NCBI RefSeq assembly: GCF_902859645.1
Contig: NZ_CADIJR010000001.1
Coordinates: 62,001 to 126,000 of the forward strand
Source of the DNA: Achromobacter insuavis
GTDB lineage: Bacteria > Pseudomonadota > Gammaproteobacteria > Burkholderiales > Burkholderiaceae_B
Length of the DNA stretch: 64,000 nt
Direction: 5' to 3'
Made by a program: the position numbers and the translations under genes. Numbering within the stretch: the first letter of the stretch is position 1; each line of letters opens with the position of its first letter. The notes under the pieces were generated by a model. That model searched no databases. It was not told the DNA's origin and saw nothing but the letters and a program-made list of their open reading frames with translations. Below, in pieces: positions 7,153 through 18,355 of the stretch.

Positions 7153-8112
7153 CTACTCAGCCGGCCCCAACTTAGGCCGAATAAAATCCATAAACGCCCG
7201 AGTCTTAGCCGGCTGAATACTCGACGGATACACCACGTAGATCGAAATAGGATCCACCGACCACCCCGGCAACACCCGCCGCAGCGAGTTCCGCTTGATG
7301 ATCGGATCCAGCGCCTGGCAATGCGGCATCCGCGTGATCGCCAGATCCAGCCCCGCCAGCGTCCCCGCGATGCTCATGTTGTTCGCCGCCAGGTGTCCGC
7401 TCACCGGCACCTGTTCGCTCACCCGCCCGTTATGCAGCGTCCAGTGCGAATGGGCGTCGTCGATCGTCGTGCGCAGGCATTGATGCTGCGTCAGGTCCGA
7501 CGGCGTCTTCGGTTCCCCGAAACGTTCCAGATAGCGGTCCGAGGCGTAAAGATAGTTGTCCAGCGACACCAGCTCCTGCACCACCGCGCCGTCGCTGCGG
7601 GGCGCCGGCGCGGCGCCATTGCCGTTGTCCGCGCTGGCCACCGGATAGTCGCTGTTGCGGCCGAATCGCAGCACGATGTCGAACGGCGTGCCCTGGGCGT
7701 CCGAGGCCGTCATCATGCTCAGGTCGAACTCGCACTCCACCTCGGGATAGCGGTCCGTGAAATCGTTGATCGTTTCCGGCAGCAGCCAGATCGCCAGGCT
7801 GTAGGGCATCGACACCCGCAGATTGCCCGAGGGGCCGCCCGACAGCGCCTGCAGCTGTTCGTGCGCCAGGCGGGCCTCGTCGATCAGGCCCTGGCAGCGG
7901 CTCATGTAGGCCGCGCCGGCTTCCGTCAGGTCGAGGCGGCGGGTGTTGCGGTTGATGAGGCGCAGGCCGATCGCGCGTTCCAGCTCATTGATGCGGCGCG
8001 ACAGCGTCGAGGTCGGCATGTTCAGCGCCCGGGCGGCCAGGCTGAAGCTCTTGCGCTTGGCAACTTCTACAAACAGGGCGATGTCGTTGAGCTGGACGGT
8101 CGGGGCTTCCAT
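7153..8112 (-). CDS. LysR-family transcriptional regulator
   Basis: Predicted one-component regulator with an N-terminal winged helix-turn-helix and a periplasmic-binding-like effector domain. Seen: 319 aa; the helix-turn-helix region runs from ALFVEVAKRKSFSLAARALN through TSTLSRRINELERAIG, the typical LysR pattern, followed by the linker helix and the substrate-binding fold (NLRVSMPYSLAIWLLP). It is transcribed away from a glycosyltransferase gene, with 222 bp between the starts, so that gene is the first candidate target. No effector can be deduced. Confidence 0.9.
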   Translation of the reverse strand: MEAPTVQLNDIALFVEVAKRKSFSLAARALNMPTSTLSRRINELERAIGLRLINRNTRRLDLTEAGAAYMSRCQGLIDEARLAHEQLQALSGGPSGNLRVSMPYSLAIWLLPETINDFTDRYPEVECEFDLSMMTASDAQGTPFDIVLRFGRNSDYPVASADNGNGAAPAPRSDGAVVQELVSLDNYLYASDRYLERFGEPKTPSDLTQHQCLRTTIDDAHSHWTLHNGRVSEQVPVSGHLAANNMSIAGTLAGLDLAITRMPHCQALDPIIKRNSLRRVLPGWSVDPISIYVVYPSSIQPAKTRAFMDFIRPKLGPAE

Positions 8113-8220
8113 AGGCGTTCCGGTGTGGGCCGCCCGAGTTTACGCCACTCCGGCGCCCGTCCCAACGCCGGCGCGGTGGATGGGAATCAGTCCGGGAATC
8201 CGCACCTTGTCAGATTTGAT

Positions 8221-8232
8221 TGCAAATTTGCA
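8221..8232. promoter_or_regulatory. 12-bp palindrome in the LysR/glycosyltransferase promoter gap
   Basis: TGCAAATTTGCA is perfectly symmetrical and AT-rich in GC-rich surroundings. It lies 109 bp upstream of the LysR start and 103 bp upstream of the glycosyltransferase start. It could be a LysR recognition site; the T-N10-A spacing is one base short of the textbook T-N11-A box. Confidence 0.3.
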
Positions 8233-8334
8233 TGCCGTGGCATCAGTTGCCGTGGGCATATCCCCTACACTTCAGGCGAAACACCATACCAAGACCGCAG
8301 CGGTTATCCGGAATCGCCAAGGGGCCCAGTTCGC

Positions 8335-9270
8335 ATGATCGATACGCCGACGTTCTTCACCGTCCTGACGCCCACCTACAACCGGGCGGGGACGTTGCAC
8401 AGGGTGTACGAATCGCTATCCCGCCAGACATTCCGGGATTTCGAGTGGGTGATCGTGGACGATGGGTCCACCGACAACACCCACGAAGCGGTGCTCGACT
8501 GGCAGCAGCGGGCCCCTTTCCCCATCCGCTACATCTGGCAGAACAACCAGCACAAGAAAACCGCCTTCAACCGCGGGGTGCGCGAAGCGCATGGCCAGTT
8601 GATCGTGGCGCTCGACAGCGACGACGAGATGCCGCCCGAGGCGCTGGCGACGTTCAAGGCGGCCTGGGAGGCGATTCCGCCGGCGCGGCGCGATTCCTAC
8701 GTGGCGGTGACCGGCCTGTGCGCCCGGCCCGACGGCAGCATCGTCGGCGACCGCTATCCGCAGGACGTGTTCGACAGCACGGCGGTGGACGTCTATTTCC
8801 GCTACCGCATCAAGGGCGAGAAATTCGGTTGCATGCGCACCGACGTCCTCAAGAAATATCCCTTTCCCGAAAACGTGGCGGGCTTCGTGCCCGAGAGCCT
8901 GGTGTGGTGGGCGATCGCGCGGGCCGGCTACCTCAGCCGCTTCATCAACCAGGTGGTGCGCACCTATCACGACACCCCGGGCGGGCTGACCCGGGGCGCG
9001 ACGTCGGTGGCCAACAATGCCCAGGGCCTGTACCTGCTGGCCTGGGACATGCTGCAGCACCACCTGGAATTCTTCCGCTTCCGGCCGCGTGAATTCATCA
9101 TGGCCGCGGCGCGCTACACCCGTTTCCGGCTGCATCTGAAGCACTCCGGCGTGCCGACGGCGCTGCAGGCCTATCGCCTGACCAATCCGTGGGCGCGGGT
9201 GATGGTGGGGGCGATGTGGCCGCTGGGCTACGCGCTGTACCGCCGCGACCGGCGGCGCGGCGTGGCCTGA
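8335..9270 (+). CDS. Family 2 glycosyltransferase
   Basis: Predicted inverting sugar transferase acting at the cytoplasmic face of the membrane, probably on lipopolysaccharide, capsule or another surface glycan. Seen: 311 aa; N-terminal FFTVLTPTYNRAG, nucleotide-binding VIVDDGSTDNT and the DxD-type motif ALDSDDE, all typical of GT-A fold family 2. There is one weakly hydrophobic stretch near the C-terminus (VMVGAMWPLGYAL). I start it at ATG 8335 because family similarity begins there; the frame stays open far upstream only because it runs antisense to the LysR gene. It stands alone, not in a glycan gene cluster, so the acceptor is unknown. Confidence 0.87.
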   Translation: MIDTPTFFTVLTPTYNRAGTLHRVYESLSRQTFRDFEWVIVDDGSTDNTHEAVLDWQQRAPFPIRYIWQNNQHKKTAFNRGVREAHGQLIVALDSDDEMPPEALATFKAAWEAIPPARRDSYVAVTGLCARPDGSIVGDRYPQDVFDSTAVDVYFRYRIKGEKFGCMRTDVLKKYPFPENVAGFVPESLVWWAIARAGYLSRFINQVVRTYHDTPGGLTRGATSVANNAQGLYLLAWDMLQHHLEFFRFRPREFIMAAARYTRFRLHLKHSGVPTALQAYRLTNPWARVMVGAMWPLGYALYRRDRRRGVA

Positions 9271-9307
9271 GCGCCGGCCGGACGGTCGCCACGGCCGTCA
9301 GGCGATG

Positions 9308-10050
<743 letters not shown>

Positions 10051-10054
<4 letters not shown>

Positions 10055-11844
10055 TCCACTCCGCCCAGATAGGCTTCCAGCACCGCGGGGTTGTGCTGGA
10101 TCTCCGCCGGCAGGCCCTCGGCGATCTTTTCGCCGAAGTCCATCACCACCACGCGATCCACCAGGCCCATCACGAAATCCATGTCGTGCTCGACCAGCAG
10201 GATCGCCATGCCCTCGGCCCGCAGCTTCTTGAGCAGTTCGGCCAGTTCGCGCTTTTCCTGGTAGCGCAGGCCGGCGGCCGGTTCGTCCAGCAGCAGGATG
10301 CAGGGATCCGACGCCAGCGCCCGCGCGATCTCCAGGATGCGCTGCTGCCCCAGCGCCAGCGAGCCGGCCTCGTCGTGCAGGTGTTTGCCCAGGCCGACGC
10401 GCTCGACCTGGCGCGCGGCCTCGGCCAGCAGGCGGGCCTCCTCGGTGCGGTCCAGGCGCCAGGCGGCCGGCAGCACGCCGCGATGGCCGCGCAGGTGGGC
10501 GCCGATGGCGACGTTCTCCAGCACGCTCATGCGGCCCAGCAGGCGCACGTGCTGGAAGGTGCGCGACAGGCCCAGGCGGGCGATCCGGCGCGCGCCGGCG
10601 CCGGCCACTTGCTGGCCCAGCAGCGTGACCTGGCCGGAGGTGGGCGTGTCCACGCCCGAGATCTGGTTGAACATGGTGCTCTTGCCGGCGCCATTGGGGC
10701 CGATCAGCGCCAGGATCTCGCCGGCGCGGATCTCCAGGTTCATGGCGTTGTTGGCGACCAGGCCGCCGAACTTGCGGGTCACGTCGACCGCCTTCAGCAC
10801 CACCTCGCCGCGCGGCGGCATCGGCTTGCGCGGCAGCGGCTCGGCCTGGGCGTCGATCTGCCGCTGGCGCTTGTGCACCGGCACGCAGCGCGCCAGCACC
10901 GGCCACAGGCCGCCGCGGAAGCGGTGCAGCAGCAGCACCATGCCGAAGCCGAACACGATCACTTCGAAGTTGCCGGTCTGGCCCAGCAGCTTGGGCAGCC
11001 AGTCCTGCAGCCATTGCTTGAGCACCGTGAACACGCCGGCGCCCACCAGCGCGCCCCACACCTGGCCGGCGCCGCCGATGACGGTCATGAACAGGTATTC
11101 GATGCCCATCTGCAGGCCGAACGGGTTCGGATTGACGAAGCGCTGCATGTGCGCGTACAGCCAGCCCGAGGCGCAGGCCTGCAGCGCGGCGATGATGAAG
11201 ATCACCATGCGCGAGCGGGCCGTGTCCACGCCCATCGACTCGGCCATGACACGGCCGCCCTTGAGGGCGCGGATGGCGCGGCCCTCGCGCGAATCGAGCA
11301 GATTGCTGGTCGACCACATGGCCACCAGCAGGAAGGCCCAGATCAGGTAGTAGATCTCATCGCCCTGCGTCAGCGCCCAGCCGAACAGGTGGATGGCTGG
11401 CACGTCGGGGATGCCGGTGTGGCCGCCCAGGCCTTCGACCGAGCCGAAGGCGAAGTACAGCGACAGGCCCCAGGCGATGGTGCCCAGCGGCAGGAAGTGG
11501 CCGGACAGCTTGAGCGTGATGGCGCCCAGCAGGTAGGCCACCACCAGCGTCAGCAACAGGCCGGCCAGCAGCGTCAGCCAGGGCGAGGCGCCGAGCCACG
11601 CCAGCCAGGCGGGCAGGGCGTCGGCGCGGGTGGTGAGCAGCGCGGTGGTGTAGGCGCCGATGCCGACGAAGGCGGCCTGGCCGAAGCTGGTCAGGCCGCC
11701 GACGCCGGTCAGCAGAACCAGCCCCAGCGCCACCATGGCGTACAGGCCGATGTAGTTCAGCAGCGTGACGTAGAACGGCGGCAACGCCAGCGGCGCGGCC
11801 GCCAGCAGCGCCAGGAACACGAGGACGAGGTGGCGCGGGGTCAT
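10051..11844 (-). CDS. Fused LIV-type permease (LivM) and ATPase (LivG)
   Basis: One continuous 597-residue frame joins an integral-membrane LivM permease (about 1-318, several hydrophobic segments, [16 protein letters not shown] motif) to a LivG ATPase (about 345-597; Walker A GPNGAGKS at 382-389, [15 protein letters not shown] signature-like region, [10 protein letters not shown] Walker B, VEHDM). A short charged and Pro-containing linker (about 319-345) connects them. LivM and LivG are separate proteins in the Escherichia coli prototype. The ATG overlaps the livH stop and its own stop overlaps the livF start, so the three genes are translationally coupled. No frameshift or internal stop is seen. 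Confidence 0.9.
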
Positions 11845-12881
11845 TCTTCTTCTTCCTCGACGTGGTGGCTTTTCAGGGAGCGCCAGAGCAGCACGGGGAT
11901 GATCAGCGTGAAGACGATGATCTCCTTGTAGGCGCTGGCCCAGAACGAGGAGAAGGCCTCGATCAGGCCGACCAGCACGGCGCCGGCGGCGGCCAGCGGA
12001 TAGCTCACCAGGCCGCCGATGATGGCGCCGACGAAGCCCTTCAGGCTGACCATGAAGCCGGAATCGAAATACATGGTGGTGATGGGTGCGATCAGGATGC
12101 CCGAGACGGTGCCGATCAGCGCCGCCAGGAAGAACGTGGCCTTGCCGGCGAACACCGGCGATATGCCCATCAGGCGCGCGCCGAGCCGGTTGAAGGCGGC
12201 GGCGCGCAGGGCCTTGCCGTACATCGAGCGCTCGAAGAACTGGTACAGCACCACGATCAGCAGCGCCGACACCGCCACCACCCACAGCGCCTGGCTGTTG
12301 ACGTTGACCGGACCCAGCGCCAGGCTGGCGTCGCTGAACGGCGCGGTGCGCGCGCCCTCGGCGCCGAAGGCCAGCAGGCCCAGGCCGACCAGCGCCAGGT
12401 GTACGGCGATCGACACGATCAGCAGCACCAGCGTCGAGGCCGAGGCGATCGGCTGGTAGAACAGGCGGTACAGCTGCGGGCCCATCGGCACCACCAGCAG
12501 CAGCGTCAGCAGCGCCTGCACGGCCATCGGCAATTGCGCCAGCGGCAGGCGGTAGAACAGCGCGGCCAGCAGCAGGGGATACGCCACCTTGGCGATGATG
12601 CGCCACAGCGGCGCGCGGCGTCCCGGCCGCCTGGCGCGCGCCATCAGGTCGGCCACGGCCTCGGCCAGCGCGAACGCCAGCAGCAGCCACACCAGCAGCA
12701 CCGGCTTGCCGGCCTGCAGCGCGGCCATGGTGAGCGCGCCGAAGGCGACGAACTCGCCCTGGGGGATGAACAGCACGCGGGTAACGGTAAAGACCAGCAG
12801 GATGGACAAGGCCAGCAGCGCGTAGATGGCGCCGTTGGTGATGCCATCCTGCCCGAGTATCAGGGCGATCTGAGCATTCAT
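11841..12881 (-). CDS. livH: LIV-type ABC transporter permease (LivH)
   Basis: Inner-membrane channel subunit of the operon's importer. Seen: 346 aa with about eight hydrophobic segments, the start [33 protein letters not shown] and the conserved loop [19 protein letters not shown]. It is longer than the usual ~300 residues because of an extra hydrophilic-hydrophobic stretch around residues 75-130, and it ends in a run of glutamates. It overlaps livM-livG by 4 bp (ATGA). The binding-protein gene lies 150 bp upstream. Confidence 0.92.
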   Translation of the reverse strand: MNAQIALILGQDGITNGAIYALLALSILLVFTVTRVLFIPQGEFVAFGALTMAALQAGKPVLLVWLLLAFALAEAVADLMARARRPGRRAPLWRIIAKVAYPLLLAALFYRLPLAQLPMAVQALLTLLLVVPMGPQLYRLFYQPIASASTLVLLIVSIAVHLALVGLGLLAFGAEGARTAPFSDASLALGPVNVNSQALWVVAVSALLIVVLYQFFERSMYGKALRAAAFNRLGARLMGISPVFAGKATFFLAALIGTVSGILIAPITTMYFDSGFMVSLKGFVGAIIGGLVSYPLAAAGAVLVGLIEAFSSFWASAYKEIIVFTLIIPVLLWRSLKSHHVEEEEE

Positions 12882-12949
12882 CGGTACTTCCGGATAAAAC
12901 GGAAAAACACTGCAGCGGTTTTATCTCCGCTTGAACCCTGCCCATCGGG

Positions 12950-13021
12950 ATGCCGCGGAGCCGGCTCTGCCGGTCCGCAGGCATGCCCCCTGGGGGGGAG
13001 GCGCGCAGCGCTTCGGGGGGG
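12950..13021. repeat. GC-rich hairpin repeat between livK and livH
   Basis: A 72-bp segment contains nested inverted repeats (GCGGAGCCGG with CCGGTCCGC, and CCCCCTGGGGGGG) followed by GCGCGCAGCGCTTCGGGGGG. I associate this kind of sequence with dispersed intergenic hairpins in Burkholderiales (recollection, not checked). Between a binding-protein gene and its permease gene it may reduce read-through or stabilise the upstream mRNA. Confidence 0.45.
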
Positions 13022-13031
13022 CTATTTCGGC

Positions 13032-14180
13032 TTACTTCACCAGCGTCCAGTTGCCGTCCTTCACCGTGATGAGTTCGCGGCCGCGGTCGTCGAAGCCGCT
13101 GTGGTCGGCGGCGCTCATGTTGTAGACGCCCTGGGTGCCGACCAGCTCGCGGGTCTGTTCCAGCGCGTCGCGCAGCGCGCTGCGGAACTCCTTGGTGCCC
13201 GGCTTGCCGGCCTTCTCGGCCAGCGGGATGGCCTTTTCCAGCAGCAGGCCGGCGTCGTAGACGTTGGCGCCGAAGGTGGCGGGCTTGGAGCCGTTGAGCT
13301 TCTCGTAGGCGGCGATGTAGTCGCTGGCGACCTTCTTGGACGGATTGCTGTCGGGCATTTCCGGCAGCACCAGCATCAGGCTGGCGGCCAGCACGGTGCC
13401 TTCGACCTTCTTGCCGCCGAGCTTGAGGAAGTCGGGCAGCGCGGCGCCGTGGGTCTGGTAGAACTTGCCCTTGTAGCCCTGGTCGAACAGCGTCGTCTGC
13501 GGCAGCACGCTGGCGGCGCCGGGGGCGGCGATCAGCACGGCGTCGGGCTTGGCCGCCAGGATCTTCAGCGCCTGGCCGGTGACCGAGCTGTCAAAGCGCA
13601 GGTAGCGTTCGTTGGCGGTGAGCTTGATGCCCTTTTCGGCCGCCATGGCCGAGAACACCTTGTACCAGTTCTCGCCATAGGGATCGTTCAGGCCGATGAA
13701 GCCGACCGTCTTGATGCCGGTCTTGGCCATGTGGTCGACCAGCGCGCGGGCGATGATGTCGTCGTTCTGGGTGGTCTTGAAGACCCACTTCTTCTGCTCG
13801 TTCATCGGCAGCACCACGGCGGCGGTGCCCACCGGCGCCAGCATCGGCACGCCGGCCTCGGCGGCGAACTGGATCACGCCCATGGCGTTGGGCGAGCCCG
13901 ACGGCCCGATCAGGGCGTCCACGTTCTGTTCGGTGATGAGCTTCTTGAAGGCCGTGACCGAGTTGGTGGAATCGCTGGCGTCGTCCAGCGAAATGTATTC
14001 CACGGTCAGGTCGCCGATCTTCTTGGGCAGCAGCGGCACGGTGTTCTTTTGCGGAATGCCGACCAGCGCGGTGGGGCCGGTGGACGAGGTGACCACGCCG
14101 ACCTTGACCTGGGCCAGGACGGGCAGGGAGACCAGCGTGGCCAGCACGGCGGCGGCCAGGGGGAGTTTCTTCGACAGCAT
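13032..14180 (-). CDS. LIV-type periplasmic substrate-binding protein
   Basis: Periplasmic receptor for the LivH/LivM-G/LivF importer. Seen: 382 aa from ATG 14180, preceded by GGAGG; a signal peptide (MLSKKLPLAAAVLATLVSLPVLA, cut before QVKVG) and the type I binding-protein pattern VKVGVVTSSTGPTA, LIGPSGSPNAMGVIQFAAEAGVPML and DPYGENW. The operon context suggests an aromatic acid or auxin-like ligand rather than leucine or isoleucine (inference). An upstream in-frame ATG at 14264 would put a charged, non-signal-like sequence in front and is rejected. Confidence 0.9.
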   Translation of the reverse strand: MLSKKLPLAAAVLATLVSLPVLAQVKVGVVTSSTGPTALVGIPQKNTVPLLPKKIGDLTVEYISLDDASDSTNSVTAFKKLITEQNVDALIGPSGSPNAMGVIQFAAEAGVPMLAPVGTAAVVLPMNEQKKWVFKTTQNDDIIARALVDHMAKTGIKTVGFIGLNDPYGENWYKVFSAMAAEKGIKLTANERYLRFDSSVTGQALKILAAKPDAVLIAAPGAASVLPQTTLFDQGYKGKFYQTHGAALPDFLKLGGKKVEGTVLAASLMLVLPEMPDSNPSKKVASDYIAAYEKLNGSKPATFGANVYDAGLLLEKAIPLAEKAGKPGTKEFRSALRDALEQTRELVGTQGVYNMSAADHSGFDDRGRELITVKDGNWTLVK

Positions 14181-14343
14181 GGCAAAACCTCCGGATAGGG
14201 GGCAGAGTGGGTGCGGCTGGAAAACGGAGAAAACGGATACCGCGGAAATTGCTTTTGGCTTCAACTTTCTGGCACTGCACTGTAGACGCGGTCTGCGTGC
14301 TTACCTATCCGTCAAAACCCGAAGCGGATGCGTGGGACGCCGG

Positions 14344-15072
14344 TCAGATGGTGATGGAACTGACGCTGGCGCCGCCGCAGACGAACAGCGTCTGGCCGGT
14401 GACAAAGCTGTTGGCCGGGTCGGCGAAGAACATCACCGCCCGCGCCACGTCGTCCGAGCGTCCCAGGCGCTTGACCGGGATGCCGTTGGCCAGCTGCTTT
14501 TCGCGTTCGCTGCCGGGTTCGATCACTTCGTAGAACATGTCGGTCTGGATCGGGCCGGGCGCCACCACGTTGACGGTGATGCCGTAGGGCGCCAGTTCGA
14601 GCGACCAGGTGCGCGCCATGCCGACCATGCCGGCCTTGGTGGCCGAATAGGCGGTGCGGGTGGGCAGGCCCAGCGCGCCGCGCGAGGACATCATGACGAT
14701 GCGGCCGAAATGGCGCTCCTGCATGCCGGGCAGGGCCGCCTGCACCAGGCTGATGGCCGCGCCCAGGTGGATCTGGGTCAGGCCGTGCAGTTCCTCCTGG
14801 GTCACCTGCGGCAGCAGGTTGGGCCAGATGACGCCGGCGTTGTGGATGACATGGCTGACCGGAAAACGCGCCGCGATCTCGGCGCCGGCCTGGGCCGTGG
14901 CGTCGGCGTCCAGCAGGTCCACCTGCACGTTGTGCAGGCGCGGGTGGCCGAAGTCGGCGGCGCGGCGCGCCATCGAGATCACTTCGTAGCCCGCGTCGAG
15001 CATGCTGCGGCAGATTTCGGCGCCGATGCCGGCGCTGCCGCCGGTGACGATGGCGACGTTGGTGTGCGTCAT
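14344..15072 (-). CDS. Short-chain dehydrogenase/reductase
   Basis: NAD(P)-dependent alcohol/ketone oxidoreductase. Seen: 242 aa, complete classical SDR: TGGSAGIG at 10-17, NAG at 78-80, S130, Y142 and K146, and the PGPIQTDM loop. All catalytic residues are present, in contrast to the degenerate SDR domain encoded at 15942-17183 in the same operon. By analogy with toluene-pathway BbsC/BbsD, where one inactive and one active SDR pair up, the two could form a heteromer that oxidises a 3-hydroxyacyl-CoA intermediate (inference). Confidence 0.9.
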   Translation of the reverse strand: MTHTNVAIVTGGSAGIGAEICRSMLDAGYEVISMARRAADFGHPRLHNVQVDLLDADATAQAGAEIAARFPVSHVIHNAGVIWPNLLPQVTQEELHGLTQIHLGAAISLVQAALPGMQERHFGRIVMMSSRGALGLPTRTAYSATKAGMVGMARTWSLELAPYGITVNVVAPGPIQTDMFYEVIEPGSEREKQLANGIPVKRLGRSDDVARAVMFFADPANSFVTGQTLFVCGGASVSSITI

Positions 15073-15110
15073 GGTGGATCCCCCTGTGTTCTTTAGTTAT
15101 CCGCCGCCGC

Positions 15111-15896
<786 letters not shown>

Positions 15897-15941
15897 CTGT
15901 TGCTCCTTTGGTTTTCGTCTCGTCGGGCACGGCGGCCGCCG

Positions 15942-17183
15942 TCAGGCGCCCAGTTCTCGTTCCAGTCCCTTGGGGTTCTCCGCCAGCCGCGCGCGGAATT
16001 CCTGTGCCACGTCGCCGACGTACACGTCTTCGACGCCTTCCTTCAGCGCGCGCACGATGGCGCCGGCGATGGCCGCGGGCGCCACGCGCGGGGGCGGCGT
16101 GCGCTGCTCCCATTCGTGGTCGACCGGGCCGGGAAACACGTTCACCACGCGCACGCCGGCCGGCCGCAGCTCGGCCCGCAGGCATTGCGCCAGCGACAGC
16201 GCGGCGGCCTTGGAGGCCGACCACATGCCGCGCGCCGGCAGGTTGACGTGGGCGTAGATCGACAGCACGTTGACCCAGGCCGTGGCGTTGTTGACGCCGT
16301 CGGCGGCGCGGCCGCACAGCGCCGGGCCGAAGCCCTGCGCCAGCCGCATCAGGCCCAGCACGTTGACGTCCAGGGCGTCGCGCGCGGTGTTGACGTCCTT
16401 GCGGCCGAGCAGGCCGCCTTCGCGTTCCAGGTCGGCGGTGTTGACCAGGATCTCGACCTTGCCGCCGATCGACGCCGCGGCGCGTTCGACCGAGTCGCTG
16501 TCGGTCACGTCCAGGGCCAGCGCCTGCACCCGCGGATCGGCCGCCAGCGCGTCGAAGGCGGCGTCGCGGCGCCAGGCCTGCGGGTCGCCCAGGAACACGG
16601 TCGGGCAGCCGGCGTCGAGCAGGGCGCGCGCCACCGCCTGGCCCACCGCCGACTTGCCGTCGGTGACCAGCGCCCGGCGGAATTTCGGATCGCACGAGGT
16701 CTCGCGCAGGGTCTTGTCGTCTTCCATATTGGGCGTATTCCTTTCGGGCAGGGCGATCATCACGGCCTGGCCGCTGCGGTCGAGCTTGAGCGCCAGCCGC
16801 ACGCGGGCGCCGTCGGCGCAATCCTGGTGCACGTGCGCCACCACCGACGGGCCGGCGTCCATGCGCACCGTGCCCACCCGCCACGGCAGGCGTTCACGGA
16901 AATAGAGGTCGTTGCTGTGATGCAGGGTGGTGCTGACCAGCAGCACGCCGTCGGGATCCACCGGCCGCCACGGCAGGCGTTCCGACAGGCAATGGCCGCA
17001 GACCTCGCGCGGCGGGTATTGCACCGCGCCGCAATCGGCGCAGGCCTGCAGTTCGAAGCGGCCCTCGGCGGCCGCGGCCGTCAAGCCCAGGGCGGCGCGG
17101 CTGCGGGCGCCGGGCGGCAGGGTCGGCTGGCGCGTGCGCGCCACGGGGTTCTTGCGCGGCGGCTTGGCTAGCGGCTCGGTCAT
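15942..17183 (-). CDS. DUF35 (Zn-ribbon/OB-fold) domain fused to a degenerate SDR
   Basis: A single 413-residue frame. Residues about 40-150 are a DUF35 acyl-CoA-associated domain: zinc ribbon C48, C51, C62, C65, then an OB fold. Residues about 165-413 have the SDR fold, but key residues are changed: the glycine motif reads TDGKSAVG (174-181), NAG reads NTA (248-250), and the active-site Tyr is Trp (W321, in MWSASK, K325 kept). The reductase half is therefore probably non-catalytic. DUF35 proteins activate thiolase-like partners (Ltp2-ChsH2, BbsB-BbsA), and the thiolase-like gene sits directly upstream with an ATGA overlap. An internal ATG near 16728 with a weak GAAAGGA upstream could also give a free SDR. 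Confidence 0.82.
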   Translation of the reverse strand: MTEPLAKPPRKNPVARTRQPTLPPGARSRAALGLTAAAAEGRFELQACADCGAVQYPPREVCGHCLSERLPWRPVDPDGVLLVSTTLHHSNDLYFRERLPWRVGTVRMDAGPSVVAHVHQDCADGARVRLALKLDRSGQAVMIALPERNTPNMEDDKTLRETSCDPKFRRALVTDGKSAVGQAVARALLDAGCPTVFLGDPQAWRRDAAFDALAADPRVQALALDVTDSDSVERAAASIGGKVEILVNTADLEREGGLLGRKDVNTARDALDVNVLGLMRLAQGFGPALCGRAADGVNNATAWVNVLSIYAHVNLPARGMWSASKAAALSLAQCLRAELRPAGVRVVNVFPGPVDHEWEQRTPPPRVAPAAIAGAIVRALKEGVEDVYVGDVAQEFRARLAENPKGLERELGA

Positions 17184-18355
17184 GCGTCGCTCCTGGCCAG
17201 GATGGCCGCGGCGGTGCACAGGCCGCGGTCGTAATTGATCATGCCGAAGCCGCTGACTAGGCCCAGGCGCGCGTCGGCCACCTGGGTGCCGCCGGCCGTG
17301 CCGGTCAGCTGGCGCAGCGCCTCGACCATGCCGAGGTAGCCGCCGGCGGCGCCGGCCTGGCCCACCGACAGCTGGCCGCCATTGGTGTTGAACGGCAAGC
17401 TGCCATCGACGGTGAAGGTGTTGGCGCGCACGAACCCGGGCGCCTCGCCCTTGGCGCAGAAGCCCAGGTCTTCCATCTGCATCAGGTTGATGACGGGGTA
17501 GTCGTCGTAGGCCTGCAGGAAGTCCATGTCGGCCGGCGCCGCGTCCGCCATGCCGTAGAGTTCGTCGATGTCCATGGTCCAGCCGCCGCGGGTCTGGATC
17601 GGGTCCTCGATCCAGGCGTTGTGGCGCTCGATGGTGGACAGGATGCGGGCGTAGGGCAGGTTCAGCGCCCGCGCCCGGTCTTCGCTCATCACCAGGAAAC
17701 CGTCGGCGCCGGCGCAGGGCATGACGCAGTCGAACAGGTGGATCGGGTCGGTGATGACGCGCGCGTCCAGGTACTGCCTGAGCGTCAGCGGCTTCTTCAT
17801 CAGCGCGTGCGGATAGCGCAGGGCGTTGTCGCGCTGCGCCACGCAGACCTTGCCGAAGTCCTCGCGGGTGGCGCCGGTGCTGCGCATGTAGTGCGCGGTC
17901 AGCAGCGCGAAGCTGGCGTTGGGGCCGCCCGCGCCATAGGGATAGACGGCGTCCTGGGCGAAGCGCGAGAACTGGCTGACGGTGTTGCGGAACGAGTCGA
18001 CCTGGTTGGTGTCGCCCGCGATGCAGGCGACGATGCCGGCGTCGCCCGCCTGCACCGCGCGCGCGGCGCGGCGCAGCGCGGCCACGCCGCTGGCGCCGCC
18101 CATGGGGATGTGGTCGAGCCAGCGCGGGCTCATGCCCAGGTGCTGCGTCAGGCCCACGGCGGTGTCCGGCGCCAGCGTGAAGCTGGACACGCACAGGCCG
18201 TCGACGTCGGTCTTGGCGATGCCGGCCTGGCGGATCAGCGCGCCCAGCGCGCGGCCCAGCCACCAATGCGCGGCATGGGTGGAGTAGCGCTCATACGGAA
18301 TGCTGACAGGCAGGGCCGCCACCACGCCGTCGTAGCGGGCGCGCGTCGGGGTCAT
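17180..18355 (-). CDS. Thiolase-like acyl-CoA enzyme lacking the catalytic cysteine
   Basis: Thiolase-superfamily protein of the SCP2/lipid-transfer type, 391 aa. Seen: thiolase fold landmarks, but the nucleophile position reads MGGASG (about 85-90) where thiolases have Cys, and the conserved GHP reads GQA in NTNGGQLSVGQAG. Such Cys-less members include the steroid side-chain aldolase Ltp2, which needs a DUF35 partner. Here a DUF35 protein follows with a 4-bp overlap. A retro-aldol or retro-Claisen cleavage of an acyl-CoA made by the upstream ligase is the likely job (inference). Its ATG overlaps the ligase stop. Confidence 0.83.
   Translation of the reverse strand: MTPTRARYDGVVAALPVSIPYERYSTHAAHWWLGRALGALIRQAGIAKTDVDGLCVSSFTLAPDTAVGLTQHLGMSPRWLDHIPMGGASGVAALRRAARAVQAGDAGIVACIAGDTNQVDSFRNTVSQFSRFAQDAVYPYGAGGPNASFALLTAHYMRSTGATREDFGKVCVAQRDNALRYPHALMKKPLTLRQYLDARVITDPIHLFDCVMPCAGADGFLVMSEDRARALNLPYARILSTIERHNAWIEDPIQTRGGWTMDIDELYGMADAAPADMDFLQAYDDYPVINLMQMEDLGFCAKGEAPGFVRANTFTVDGSLPFNTNGGQLSVGQAGAAGGYLGMVEALRQLTGTAGGTQVADARLGLVSGFGMINYDRGLCTAAAILARSDA

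Noticed and set aside
7321-8334. Upstream extension of the glycosyltransferase frame
   Set aside because: The extension is the antisense of the LysR gene. Family similarity starts at ATG 8335.
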